A DNA stretch of 64,000 nucleotides from positions 434,001-498,000 of the forward strand of contig JACKOF010000002.1 in assembly GCA_024234435.1 (NCBI GenBank), in the 5' to 3' direction. Below, piece by piece: positions 8,311 through 16,790 of the stretch (position 1 is its first letter; each line of letters begins with the position of its first letter). The notes under the pieces are model-generated. The model saw nothing but the letters and a program-made list of their open reading frames with translations, made no database searches and had not been told where the DNA came from. The DNA comes from Pseudomonadales bacterium (lineage in GTDB: Bacteria; Pseudomonadota; Gammaproteobacteria; Pseudomonadales; Porticoccaceae). Position numbers and translations under genes: made by a program.

Positions 8311-8925
8311 TCAGCGTTCGGGTCCCTGCAGCCAGAGATTTAGCACATTCTCAAGTTCGGGCAAGCCCGTTTTTTTCAGTGACGAAAATGTCTGTAGAGA
8401 GATATGAAGATCCATTCCTGCAGATTTCAATTCTTTTTGAACCTTGAAAAGGATGTTTTTTGCTGCACCCTGTTTCATTTTATCGGCTTTGGTGAGCAGG
8501 ATATGGACTGGCATTCCGGCCTGGGTGCACCAGTTAAGCATCTGACGATCATAGTCCTGAAGCGGATGGCGAATATCCATCAGTAATACCAGCCCGGCCA
8601 GTGATTGCCTGCCCTGCAAGTAGCCAGCCAGATTTTTATCCCATTTCTGTTTCATGGCTTTGGGCACTTTTGCAAAGCCGTAGCCGGGCAGATCAACCAG
8701 ACGACAGCTTTCGGTCAGTGTGAAGAAATTTATCAGTTGGGTGCGCCCTGGTGTTTTACTGGTGCGAGCGGTTTTTTTGTTGTTAGTCAGTGCATTGATA
8801 GCACTGGATTTGCCCGCATTGGAGCGCCCGGCAAATGCGACTTCCCGGCCTGAGTCTTCAGGGCATTCCGTAAGAGACGGGGCGCTGCAGAGGTATTGTG
8901 CTTTGCTAAACAGGAGGTTGTTCAA
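8311..8925 (-). CDS. engB: Ribosome biogenesis GTP-binding protein EngB (YihA/YsxC)
   Basis: TRAFAC-class GTPase of 204 residues needed for large ribosomal subunit maturation. All G motifs are visible: G1 GRSNAGKSS, G2 region TPGRTQ, G3 DLPGYG, G4 TKADK and G5 SSLKKTG. The length is typical. It is read toward polA and the sRNA, and ends 10 bases after the sRNA terminator T-tract. The divergent cytochrome c4 gene lies about 126 bases beyond its start. This polA/engB convergence is widely conserved in gammaproteobacteria, which supports the identification. Confidence 0.95.
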   Translation of the reverse strand: MNNLLFSKAQYLCSAPSLTECPEDSGREVAFAGRSNAGKSSAINALTNNKKTARTSKTPGRTQLINFFTLTESCRLVDLPGYGFAKVPKAMKQKWDKNLAGYLQGRQSLAGLVLLMDIRHPLQDYDRQMLNWCTQAGMPVHILLTKADKMKQGAAKNILFKVQKELKSAGMDLHISLQTFSSLKKTGLPELENVLNLWLQGPER

Positions 8926-9051
8926 ATTATTCTTCCGAGTATTTGGTGGGCTCTTAAGATCCCCACAGGAATGATATATAATGCGCCGCTTGAACAGCGG
9001 CTGCCCGTACCAGAGTAGCCATTTTAACGGACAGAGAGAGTGGAATCACCC

Positions 9052-9690
9052 ATGAAAAAAATGGTTCAGACAATTGTGGTCATGTTGGGCTTTGTTTTAG
9101 CTTCTTCAGCGGCTATTGCTGCTGGTGATGCCAGTGCGGGGCAAGCCAAATCAGCAATGTGTGCCGGGTGCCACGGGGCAGACGGTAATAGTCTGGTGCC
9201 AAATTTTCCCAAGCTTGCCGGTCAGGGCGAAAAATACCTGATCAAGCAAATGCAGGACATTCAGTCGGGTGCCCGGAGTGTACCGGAGATGACCGGTATG
9301 CTAACGGCCTCTTCTGATCAGGATATTGCTGATCTGGCGGCGTATTTTGCCAGCAAGCCAGCGCAACTGGCGGGTGCGAAGGAAGCCAGGCTTGAGCAGG
9401 GCGAACGGGTATATCGAGGCGGAAATCTGAGCACAGGCGTTCCGGCTTGTACCGGCTGTCACTCACCCTCCGGTGAAGGTAATGCTCCTGCCGGTTTTCC
9501 TGCGCTGAGTGGTCAATTTGCGGCCTATACTGCCAAGCAGTTGAGAGCCTTTCGAACAGCTGCTCACGATGCTGAAGACCCTGCAGGGCGTTCTAACGAT
9601 GGCGATGCGCGTATTATGCGTGATGTGGCGGCCAATATGAGCGATGTGGAAATCGATGCCGTAGCAAACTACATTGCGGGGCTTCATTGA
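9052..9690 (+). CDS. Cytochrome c4, periplasmic diheme electron carrier
   Basis: A 212-residue diheme cytochrome. The signal peptide is about residues 1-23 (ending SSAAIA). Two class-I cytochrome c domains follow with heme motifs CAGCH (residues 37-41) and CTGCH (133-137); methionines in PEMTGM and near RIMRDV are candidate axial ligands. The ATG at 9052 is chosen over an in-frame GTG at 9040 because it gives a normal signal peptide and has GAGAGTGGAA upstream. A TATATAAT-like -10 sits near 8975. Cytochrome c4 passes electrons to terminal oxidases, which fits the oxidase assembly genes at the left edge. Followed by its own terminator and then dsbA. Confidence 0.92.
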   Translation: MKKMVQTIVVMLGFVLASSAAIAAGDASAGQAKSAMCAGCHGADGNSLVPNFPKLAGQGEKYLIKQMQDIQSGARSVPEMTGMLTASSDQDIADLAAYFASKPAQLAGAKEARLEQGERVYRGGNLSTGVPACTGCHSPSGEGNAPAGFPALSGQFAAYTAKQLRAFRTAAHDAEDPAGRSNDGDARIMRDVAANMSDVEIDAVANYIAGLH

Positions 9691-9713
9691 TTTTTGCGCG
9701 GTGAAAAATAAAG

Positions 9714-9735
9714 GGCGGCTTAAGCCGCCTTTTTT
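9714..9735 (+). terminator. Rho-independent terminator after cytochrome c4
   Basis: The perfect dyad GGCGGCTTAAGCCGCC (9714-9729) is followed by six T residues (9730-9735), 23 bases after the cytochrome stop codon. Confidence 0.9.
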
Positions 9736-9897
9736 GTCCCGTAGTTTCCGGAAGAGAATTTTTGGAGACCATAATTGATTGAAGAACCCGGAAAAGCATC
9801 TGTTGTCGTACTATGGCGTTAATGTGCCGATCAGGTTCAGGTGAAGTACCGGTTGGTTTTGAATGTGAAACGGAAAGAGATAACCCAGGAGAGTAAA

Positions 9898-10539
9898 ATG
9901 CAACGCTTGATAAACCTGTTTTTCTTTATGGTACTGTTGCTGCCGGTTGCTGCCTGCCAAGCAGAGCCGGAAGTGGCGTATAAGGCGGGAGAGCATTACG
10001 AAGTGTTGCCACAGCCGGTGGCGACAATTGACCCCGGCAAAATAGAAGTGGCGGAGGTGTTCTGGTATGGCTGCAGCCACTGTTTTCATTTTGAGTCCAT
10101 AGTGGAACCCTGGAAGAAAAGCCTGCCTGAAGATGTCAACTTTGTCGGTGTGCCTGCAGTGTGGGCGCCAGTTATGGAGCTGCATGCAAAAGCCTATTAC
10201 ACGGCCAGGGCCTTGAAAGTGCTCGATAAAATGCACATCCCTATTTTTGAAGCCATGAATTTGAAAAAGAAAAAGCTGCAAAGTGAAGATGAAATTGCTG
10301 CACTGTTTGTCGATCAAGGCGTGTCGTCTGACAAATTCACCAAGGTGTTCAATTCATGGGGTATCAGTCAACAGGTTAAAATTGCACAGTCGAAGCAGCG
10401 TGGTTACCGCACACAGGGAACACCGGAATTGGTTGTGAATGGCAAATACCGTATTTCTACCAGAGCTGGTGGCCAGCAGGAGATGCTGAAGATTGCTGAA
10501 TTTCTTATTGAGCATGAGCGTCAGCAAGGCAGAAACTGA
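9898..10539 (+). CDS. dsbA: Thiol:disulfide interchange protein DsbA, possible lipoprotein
   Basis: Periplasmic oxidase (213 residues) that introduces disulfide bonds into exported proteins. The thioredoxin-like active site is CSHC (residues 59-62, in FWYGCSHCFHFE) instead of the usual CPHC; the cis-proline loop is GTPELVVNG. The N-terminal hydrophobic segment ends in PVAAC at residue 20, which fits a lipobox, and the next residue is Q; processing by signal peptidase II is therefore plausible. The ATG at 9898 has the ribosome site AGGAG; an upstream in-frame GTG at 9841 is rejected. The dipeptide change in the active site should alter redox potential, but by how much cannot be told from sequence. 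Confidence 0.93.
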   Translation: MQRLINLFFFMVLLLPVAACQAEPEVAYKAGEHYEVLPQPVATIDPGKIEVAEVFWYGCSHCFHFESIVEPWKKSLPEDVNFVGVPAVWAPVMELHAKAYYTARALKVLDKMHIPIFEAMNLKKKKLQSEDEIAALFVDQGVSSDKFTKVFNSWGISQQVKIAQSKQRGYRTQGTPELVVNGKYRISTRAGGQQEMLKIAEFLIEHERQQGRN

Positions 10540-10687
10540 TTTTGAGATAAACCAATTTATCCGGGGCAGAAGTGATCCGGTTCTGTAGCGAAATAAAGTG
10601 CAGAAACACCTTTGCCCCTGACGCCAAACACCTTTAAAATTGCGCCTCTTTTCAATTCCCCGTTTGTAAAATAAGCAAAGGTACGCT

Positions 10688-11800
10688 ATGAAGCCGTCTT
10701 CCAAGCCGGTCAATCCGAATTTTTCTTCCGGACCCTGCAGTAAACGACCCGGATATAACGTTAATAACCTGAAGCTCGATGTATTGGGCCGCTCTCATCG
10801 ATCTGCGCCAGGTAAGGCTACGCTGCTGCGAGTCTGTGAAGAGACCGCCAGTGTGCTGGGCTTGCCAGAAGGGTACAAGGTTGGTGTTGTACCAGCATCT
10901 GATACGGGCGCTGTGGAAATGGCACTCTGGTCTTTGCTGGGGGCACGCCCGGTGGATGTGTTTTCCTGGGAGTCATTTGGTCAGGGCTGGCTGAGTGATA
11001 TTACCAAGCAGCTGAAGCTTGAGAAAGTGAATGGTTATAACGCTGACTACGGGCAACTGCCAGACTTGACCAAGGCAAATCCCGAGCATGACATTGTGTT
11101 TACCTGGAATGGCACGACTTCAGGCGTGAAAGTGCCTGACGGCGACTGGATCAGTGATCAGCGCACCGGTTTGACCATTTGCGATGCGACCTCAGCAGTA
11201 TTTGCGATGGCTATGCCCTGGGAAAAACTCGATGTTGTGACATTCAGCTGGCAGAAAGTGCTTGGTGGTGAAGGTGCTCACGGCATGCTTATTTTGAGTC
11301 CCCGAGCCGTTGAGCGGCTGGAAAGTTATACCCCGCCCTGGCCATTGCCGAAAATTTTCCGCTTGACCAAAGGAGGAAAGCTGATTGACGGTGTTTTCCG
11401 GGGAGAGACGATTAATACACCTTCAATGCTGTGTGTTGCCGATTATCTGGATGCACTTGATTGGGTAAAACAGATGGGTGGAGTAGATGGCACCATCGCT
11501 CGCGCGGAGTCCAATTTACAGGTGATCGAGAATTTTGTTGCCGAACGAGACTGGATTCAGTTTTTGGCAAGCGATAAAGCGACTCGCTCCAATACCAGTG
11601 TTTGCCTGAGCATGAATTTGAATGCAGATCAGGTGAAGCAGGTTGTGAAGCTGCTTGATTCGGAGGCCGTTGCTTACGATATAGGTGCTTACCGTGACGC
11701 CCCGGCCGGATTGAGAATCTGGTGTGGTGCAACTGTTGAAAAAACAGATCTGGAATTACTGATGCCCTGGATTGAGTGGGCCTACCTCGAGGTGAAATAA
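10688..11800 (+). CDS. serC: Phosphoserine aminotransferase (alphaproteobacterial/Methanosarcina-type)
   Basis: PLP-dependent enzyme of 370 residues converting 3-phosphohydroxypyruvate and glutamate to phosphoserine. The start (NPNFSSGPCSKRPG) and the segment LGRSHRS are characteristic of the less common SerC subgroup known from alphaproteobacteria and Methanosarcina, not the standard Escherichia coli form. The PLP lysine is expected in the segment FSWQKVLGGEGAHG. It lies three bases before a phosphoglycerate dehydrogenase gene, so the first two steps of serine synthesis from 3-phosphoglycerate are encoded side by side. The start ATG at 10688 is preceded by an AAAGGTA ribosome site. Confidence 0.93.
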   Translation: MKPSSKPVNPNFSSGPCSKRPGYNVNNLKLDVLGRSHRSAPGKATLLRVCEETASVLGLPEGYKVGVVPASDTGAVEMALWSLLGARPVDVFSWESFGQGWLSDITKQLKLEKVNGYNADYGQLPDLTKANPEHDIVFTWNGTTSGVKVPDGDWISDQRTGLTICDATSAVFAMAMPWEKLDVVTFSWQKVLGGEGAHGMLILSPRAVERLESYTPPWPLPKIFRLTKGGKLIDGVFRGETINTPSMLCVADYLDALDWVKQMGGVDGTIARAESNLQVIENFVAERDWIQFLASDKATRSNTSVCLSMNLNADQVKQVVKLLDSEAVAYDIGAYRDAPAGLRIWCGATVEKTDLELLMPWIEWAYLEVK

Positions 11801-11803
11801 ACG

Positions 11804-12973
11804 ATGTTTAAAGTACGAACCTACAATCAGATATCAAACAAAGGGCTGGACCGTTTTCCACCTGAAAAGTATGAGGTTGCCAGTGAGATTCCGCAGCCGG
11901 ATGCTTTCATGCTGCGTAGCCAGAAATTGCATGATGAGCCGGTGCCGGAGACGGTTGTGGCTGTTGGTCGGGCAGGTGCCGGTGTTAACAATATCCCGGT
12001 GGCGGCATACAGTGAGAAAGGTATTGTGGTATTCAATGCTCCGGGCGCGAATGCCAACGCGGTAAAAGAGTTGGTGGCAGCGGCATTACTACTGTCGTCC
12101 CGTGACATTTTTGGCGGTATGAATTACGTCCAGAGTCTGAAGGAAATGGATGATGCGGGCGAAATGTCGAAATTGCTGGAAAAACAGAAAAAACAGTTTG
12201 CTGGCGGCGAAATCAGCGGGAAAACCCTGGGTGTTGTTGGTCTTGGTGCTATAGGGTCAATGGTGGCTAATATGGCTCTCGAACTGGGCATGAACGTTGC
12301 CGGTTATGATCCGGCAATCTCTGTTGAGGCTGCTTGGCGATTATCCAGCCGCGTGCAGAAAATGGAAAATCTGCAAAGCCTGCTGGCAGTCTCTGATTTT
12401 GTGACTGTTCATGTGCCTGCCATTCCGCAAACACAGGGGCTGATTAATACGGAAACGCTTAGACATTTTAAACCAACGGCGAAGTTGTTGAATTTTGCTC
12501 GGGAAGAGATTGTTGATACTAAGGCAATAGTTACGGCCCTGGACAGCAAAGCAATCGCCGGTTATATCTCGGATTTCCCTACACCGGAGCTGCTGGGCCG
12601 AGAAGATGTGCTGCTGATGCCACATATCGGCGCGAGTACAGAAGAGGCCGAGGAAAACTGTGCCATCATGGTGGCTGATCAGCTGATGGACTATCTTGAA
12701 AACGGTAATATCCGCAATTCGGTTAATTTTCCGCCAACCAGAATGGCTCGCAACGGTGGTTTCCGAATTACTTTTTGCAATCAGAATGTGCCGAAAGTTC
12801 TGGGTAACGTGTTAACGCTGTTAGCGGACCGCAATATCAATGTTATTGATATGGTTAACAAGAGTCGCGATGATGTTGCGTATAACATTATTGATATTGC
12901 CAGTGAGCCGACGGAAAGCCTGCTGGCTGAAATTGCCGATGTTGATGGCGTTGTGAGGGTTCGCGCAGTATAG
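11804..12973 (+). CDS. serA: D-3-phosphoglycerate dehydrogenase with C-terminal ACT domain
   Basis: Oxidises 3-phosphoglycerate to 3-phosphohydroxypyruvate with NAD. The 389 residues comprise a D-2-hydroxyacid dehydrogenase fold: substrate segment GRAGAGVNN, Rossmann motif GVVGLGAIGS (about 142-151), the catalytic arginine region NFAREEIVD, and the histidine segment LLMPHIGAST. Residues from about 315 on (FRITFCNQNVPKVLGNVL...) form an ACT-type regulatory domain that may bind serine. The start is three bases after serC, indicating an operon. It differs from the roughly 410-residue Escherichia coli enzyme and matches the serC subgroup partner. A strong terminator follows 25 bases after the stop. 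Confidence 0.93.
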   Translation: MFKVRTYNQISNKGLDRFPPEKYEVASEIPQPDAFMLRSQKLHDEPVPETVVAVGRAGAGVNNIPVAAYSEKGIVVFNAPGANANAVKELVAAALLLSSRDIFGGMNYVQSLKEMDDAGEMSKLLEKQKKQFAGGEISGKTLGVVGLGAIGSMVANMALELGMNVAGYDPAISVEAAWRLSSRVQKMENLQSLLAVSDFVTVHVPAIPQTQGLINTETLRHFKPTAKLLNFAREEIVDTKAIVTALDSKAIAGYISDFPTPELLGREDVLLMPHIGASTEEAEENCAIMVADQLMDYLENGNIRNSVNFPPTRMARNGGFRITFCNQNVPKVLGNVLTLLADRNINVIDMVNKSRDDVAYNIIDIASEPTESLLAEIADVDGVVRVRAV

Positions 12974-12997
12974 CAACCTGGTGGTCTGGTAATATGA

Positions 12998-13019
12998 GGG
13001 CGGCTTCAGCCGCCCTTTT
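12998..13019 (+). terminator. Rho-independent terminator of serC-serA
   Basis: GGGCGGCTTCAGCCGCCC (12998-13015) is a hairpin with a seven to eight base-pair stem followed by four T residues. It lies between serA and the convergent histidine kinase gene. Confidence 0.85.
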
Positions 13020-13057
13020 CTGGTTGTGGGGTGGATAATCCGGGGCCGGGTGGTTTG

Positions 13058-15712
13058 TCAGGCTGTCTGCCGGGACAGAACTCTGGTCTCCGCCTCAACG
13101 ATACCTAATAGCCGTTGGATTTCATCACTGCTTCCTCCCTTGATGGCGGAGTGCAGTGCCCTTGCTTTTTCGTCGAGTGATTCCAGCTTGAATACGCCGG
13201 CAACACCGGCTAACTGATGAGCAATCTCTTTCATTTGATCGTGGTCTTCACTATCAAATGCCAGCCTTATTTCAGTCAGCAGCCGGGTAATCTCGCTATA
13301 GAACATTTCGGCAGAAATATCATCCGCTGTCAGTTCGATGTGTGTTCTCATGCCCGTGCTGATGCCCGCACATTTTCGAATGCGCTCAAGCAGGAAATTT
13401 TCATTCAAAGGCTTAAAGAGCAAGTCATTGGCTCCGGCATTACGGAGCTCTTCTTCTTCCTGCTGCACAATATCGGCAGTGAGTGCAATGATGGGCGTTG
13501 CTGCATTGATACCGCGCCCTTGGCGAATTTGGCGTGTGCACTCGACACCGCTGAGTTCGGGCATATGAACGTCAAATAGCATGACATCAAACTTTTCCTG
13601 CTGGCTTGCCTTAACAGCCTCTATACCGTTAGTGGCGAGGGTACATTGACCACCGGATTTACTGATCAGCGTTTCAAGTAACAGCCCGGTAAAGCCATTG
13701 TCTTCGGCAACCAGAATATTCAAGCCCTCCAATGGAGGCTCAAACATCTGTTGCGAATGGTAAACAGGAGCTGTGGATTTACGCAGTAGCGCGTTGTACA
13801 GGCTTGATAGCGGTGCCGGGTGAGCGATGAACGCGGCAGGTTGCAGTGAAGCGATTTCTTCATCAGTAAATAACTGAGAGAGAGAGATGACAGGTGTTAA
13901 AAATATCAGTGGCAGGCGACTTTTCCGGCGAAAATTCAGAACCTGTCCGGGGAAATCAGGGTTTTCAAAACTCACCGATGACAGGTGCAATACAATGGCG
14001 TCGAAACCTGTATCAGGAATAGTATGGGGGCTATGAAAATCCTCGCATTCACAGCTAAACCGGCGCAGGGAATGGCAGATGGCTTTCGCCTGGGGTAATA
14101 ATGAGGCGTAGACGGCGACTTTCTTGTTCAGGGGTTTCCAGTTTTTTTGAACGTTCTGTTTTTTGATTGGCAGGGTGATTCTGAACAATGTTCCGCTGCC
14201 GCGCCGACTGTCAACGTCAACACTGCCACCCATCAGGTCGACCAGGTTTTTGACGATTGTGAGCCCAAGTCCGGTGCCGCCGTAGCGTCTTGAAATAGAA
14301 GTGTCTGCCTGGGTAAATGCCCGGAAAACTTGCTCGAGCTTATCGCTTTCAATACCAATGCCGGTATCGCGTACGCGGATTTCTATGGTTTCAGGCGAAC
14401 TGGTATGGTTGGCAAGCTCAATGGCAACAGAACCTTCGCTGGTAAATTTAATAGCGTTGGAAACCAGGTTGTTAATCACCTGGCCTAGGCGGTAGCTATC
14501 ACCAATGCGGCCAAATTCAACTTCCGGGTCAAAATCGACCAGTAAATCCAGTCCCTTGTTCTGTGCTTCTGTCGCAAAAAGTGCAGCAACACTTTCGATG
14601 CATTCGCATAAATCGAAGGAGTGGTTTTCAAGCACAACGGTATTGGATTGTAGTTTGCTGAAAACAAGAATGTCATCAATGAGCACCAACAGCTGGCGTG
14701 CGGCCTGGTCGATGATTTTACAATAATGGCGATCAGATTCGTTGGCGGCGGTTTCGTTCAACAACCGAATAAAGCCCTGGATTGCGGTGATGGGGGTGCG
14801 TAATTCGTGGCTCATGCGAGCGAGGAATTCGCTTTTTGCCTGGTTTGCAAGCTCGGCATGCTCGCGAGCTGCATCAAGCTCGTGATTCTTGCCCCGTAAA
14901 TCTTCCAGGGTTGCTTCCAGTTCGGCAGTGGCCTCCTTTATTTGTTGTTGCAGGTTGCGTCGGTTATCGGCGACAGTTTCTGCCAAGCGGTTGATACCTT
15001 TTGACAATATTGCCAGTTCGTCCTGGGTCTCAACGCTGGCCCGGACGGCAAAGTTGCCTTTTTCCATTTTGCGCACGGTATCAGTCAATGACCATATGGG
15101 GTGAGTAATCGTGCGGCCCAGATAGTAGGAAAGTAGTATGGCAGTGAAAAATCCGACGATGGACAGACTCATTGAGGTTAGCAAAATCTGCTGGTTTCTT
15201 GCTTGAACAGGTTTCTGGTCCAGAGTCACCAGCACCCAGCCTATCGGTTTATCAATCGAGTCATCTACAGTATTGCTGTCACCATAATCGAGATAGGTTA
15301 CACCACTGAGTACTACCGGTCGTTTAACGTAGAGCAGTTGCTCGTTATAAATATCGTTTTCCGGTAATTCATGAAGAGCAACAGAGGGTGTTACAAACGT
15401 GCCTGCGGTCACCAGTGGTTTGTGATCTATATCGAGTACTATTGCGCTGGAAACGTAACGCAGTTTACTAATGGAGGTGGCAAGCTCGGTCAGAGCTTCC
15501 ATGTTGCCAGAGTAAAGCGGGAACTCGGCGGTTTCGGCGAAGTAATCGGTGGTTTCGTTGCCCGTATTGAGTAGTTCGTTGGTGGCGTCCTGTTGGCGGG
15601 ATTTGATTGTATGGTAGGTCAGCAAAACCGTCACCAGCAGCAACGGAATCAACGTGACCAGTAGAAACCGGCGTTGAATCGATGTCGTGCCTCGGGAGAA
15701 CGAGAGTCTCAT
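13058..15712 (-). CDS. Hybrid sensor histidine kinase, BarA/GacS-like (HAMP-HisKA-HATPase-REC-HPt)
   Basis: Membrane-bound phosphorelay kinase of 884 residues. In order: TM1 (about 15-33), periplasmic domain (34-174), TM2 (175-198), HAMP (199-250), coiled coil, HisKA with phosphoacceptor H302 in SHELRTP, HATPase with NNLVSNAIKF, DTGIGIE and GTGLGLTIVK, a degenerate receiver-like segment without an evident aspartate, a true receiver (LVAEDNG...MLFDVHMPELSG), and a C-terminal HPt domain (AHQLAGVAGVF). The ATG at 15712 is chosen; only a TTG lies further upstream. It is the last gene of a unit with a periplasmic binding protein and a TonB-dependent receptor. The cognate response regulator is not in the window. 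GacS/BarA itself is possible, but the operon context is different. Confidence 0.9.
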   Translation of the reverse strand: MRLSFSRGTTSIQRRFLLVTLIPLLLVTVLLTYHTIKSRQQDATNELLNTGNETTDYFAETAEFPLYSGNMEALTELATSISKLRYVSSAIVLDIDHKPLVTAGTFVTPSVALHELPENDIYNEQLLYVKRPVVLSGVTYLDYGDSNTVDDSIDKPIGWVLVTLDQKPVQARNQQILLTSMSLSIVGFFTAILLSYYLGRTITHPIWSLTDTVRKMEKGNFAVRASVETQDELAILSKGINRLAETVADNRRNLQQQIKEATAELEATLEDLRGKNHELDAAREHAELANQAKSEFLARMSHELRTPITAIQGFIRLLNETAANESDRHYCKIIDQAARQLLVLIDDILVFSKLQSNTVVLENHSFDLCECIESVAALFATEAQNKGLDLLVDFDPEVEFGRIGDSYRLGQVINNLVSNAIKFTSEGSVAIELANHTSSPETIEIRVRDTGIGIESDKLEQVFRAFTQADTSISRRYGGTGLGLTIVKNLVDLMGGSVDVDSRRGSGTLFRITLPIKKQNVQKNWKPLNKKVAVYASLLPQAKAICHSLRRFSCECEDFHSPHTIPDTGFDAIVLHLSSVSFENPDFPGQVLNFRRKSRLPLIFLTPVISLSQLFTDEEIASLQPAAFIAHPAPLSSLYNALLRKSTAPVYHSQQMFEPPLEGLNILVAEDNGFTGLLLETLISKSGGQCTLATNGIEAVKASQQEKFDVMLFDVHMPELSGVECTRQIRQGRGINAATPIIALTADIVQQEEEELRNAGANDLLFKPLNENFLLERIRKCAGISTGMRTHIELTADDISAEMFYSEITRLLTEIRLAFDSEDHDQMKEIAHQLAGVAGVFKLESLDEKARALHSAIKGGSSDEIQRLLGIVEAETRVLSRQTA

Positions 15713-15728
15713 TTTAGCGGTGTCCCAT

Positions 15729-16718
15729 TTATTTGTGCTCCATTGCTTCAAACAGAGAGGTCAGCTCCTGTTCTCCTGGAAGGTGAATTCCCAGGGAGCG
15801 GGCAACAGCGGGATTGGCTTTGACGGTGCAGTATTTCGGGTACTGGGGTGCCCAGATAAGCTCGTCGCCATTGTTGATCCAGCGACTGATCAGCTCACCG
15901 GTTTGTCTGCCAATGTCTCTGGGTGAAGAAAAGACTGAAGCCAGAGCGCCTGCATCAGTATAGGCTTTGGAAAAACCGATTACCGGAATTTTTTCACTAT
16001 AACTGAGATAGAGGATCCATTTGGCCACTGACCGATTCAAAATTGCTTGGTCAGGAATTGCTATAAAGAGGTCGCTTGTCGCTACAACGGGTTTAAGGGC
16101 GGCGACAGGGTTGTCTTGATTCCCCAGGGTTCTGGTATGAAGATTAAACCCTTGTTGCTGTGCAATTCGGATCAGTTCGTCCAGGTACGATTTTGAGATA
16201 GGCCCCAATACTGTACCGATATCCTCGGCTTCTGGTTTGAGTAACCGGCCCAGATTAACGATACGCTGAAGAGGCTGATCCAGATAAACCGCTGAAAAGC
16301 GGTTGAGGCGGTCGCTGGGTAAATTCCTGGTAATTTTTTCAAAACTGCTTTTAGGTAAGAAGGTGGTGAGTATGGGGGTATGATTCAAGTTGCTGGCGGC
16401 GAATTGGGCCGCGGTTGAGCCAACAGTCACTATTAGTCTGTAGTTTTTGCTTTCCAGCTCTTTTGGTTTTGTATCGCTGATCTGGACAACGTCCAGCTGC
16501 GGTGGGTGCTGCAAATTTTCATGAAGTGTTGTCTGCAGCTGTTCGGATGCATCAATGTAGTAGGGTGTTTTCCCCGATAGCAGCACGGCGATGTGTGTAT
16601 CAGTGGCAGCCAGGCTAAAACAAGCGCCGCACAGCAGCGCTAGGCTACATAGCCATTGAAGCGCAAACATCCGGAGTCTATTTAAGGTAAAGCTATCCAT
16701 AGCTCTCGCTGTATCCAT
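15729..16718 (-). CDS. ABC-type periplasmic substrate-binding protein (TrpX/YtvK-like family)
   Basis: A 329-residue exported protein of the family annotated as ABC transporter substrate-binding protein (PF04392 type). The signal segment lies around residues 18-36 (LQWLCSLALLCGACFSLA); GAC could in principle be a lipobox cysteine. The mature part has two lobes, starting HIAVLLSGKTPYY, with IVTVGSTAAQFAA typical of the fold. No ABC permease or ATPase gene is near; instead it sits 16 bases upstream of a hybrid kinase and 72 bases downstream of a TonB-dependent receptor gene. I infer it binds a ligand and presents it to the kinase. The ATG at 16718 has AGGA upstream; 16700 is an alternative. Confidence 0.82.
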   Translation of the reverse strand: MDTARAMDSFTLNRLRMFALQWLCSLALLCGACFSLAATDTHIAVLLSGKTPYYIDASEQLQTTLHENLQHPPQLDVVQISDTKPKELESKNYRLIVTVGSTAAQFAASNLNHTPILTTFLPKSSFEKITRNLPSDRLNRFSAVYLDQPLQRIVNLGRLLKPEAEDIGTVLGPISKSYLDELIRIAQQQGFNLHTRTLGNQDNPVAALKPVVATSDLFIAIPDQAILNRSVAKWILYLSYSEKIPVIGFSKAYTDAGALASVFSSPRDIGRQTGELISRWINNGDELIWAPQYPKYCTVKANPAVARSLGIHLPGEQELTSLFEAMEHK

Positions 16719-16790
16719 TTATCCTGCACTCAATTATATCCCATGCTACAGAATTTGCGTTGTAAAGAACCATTATTTTGTCTGAGCTGT

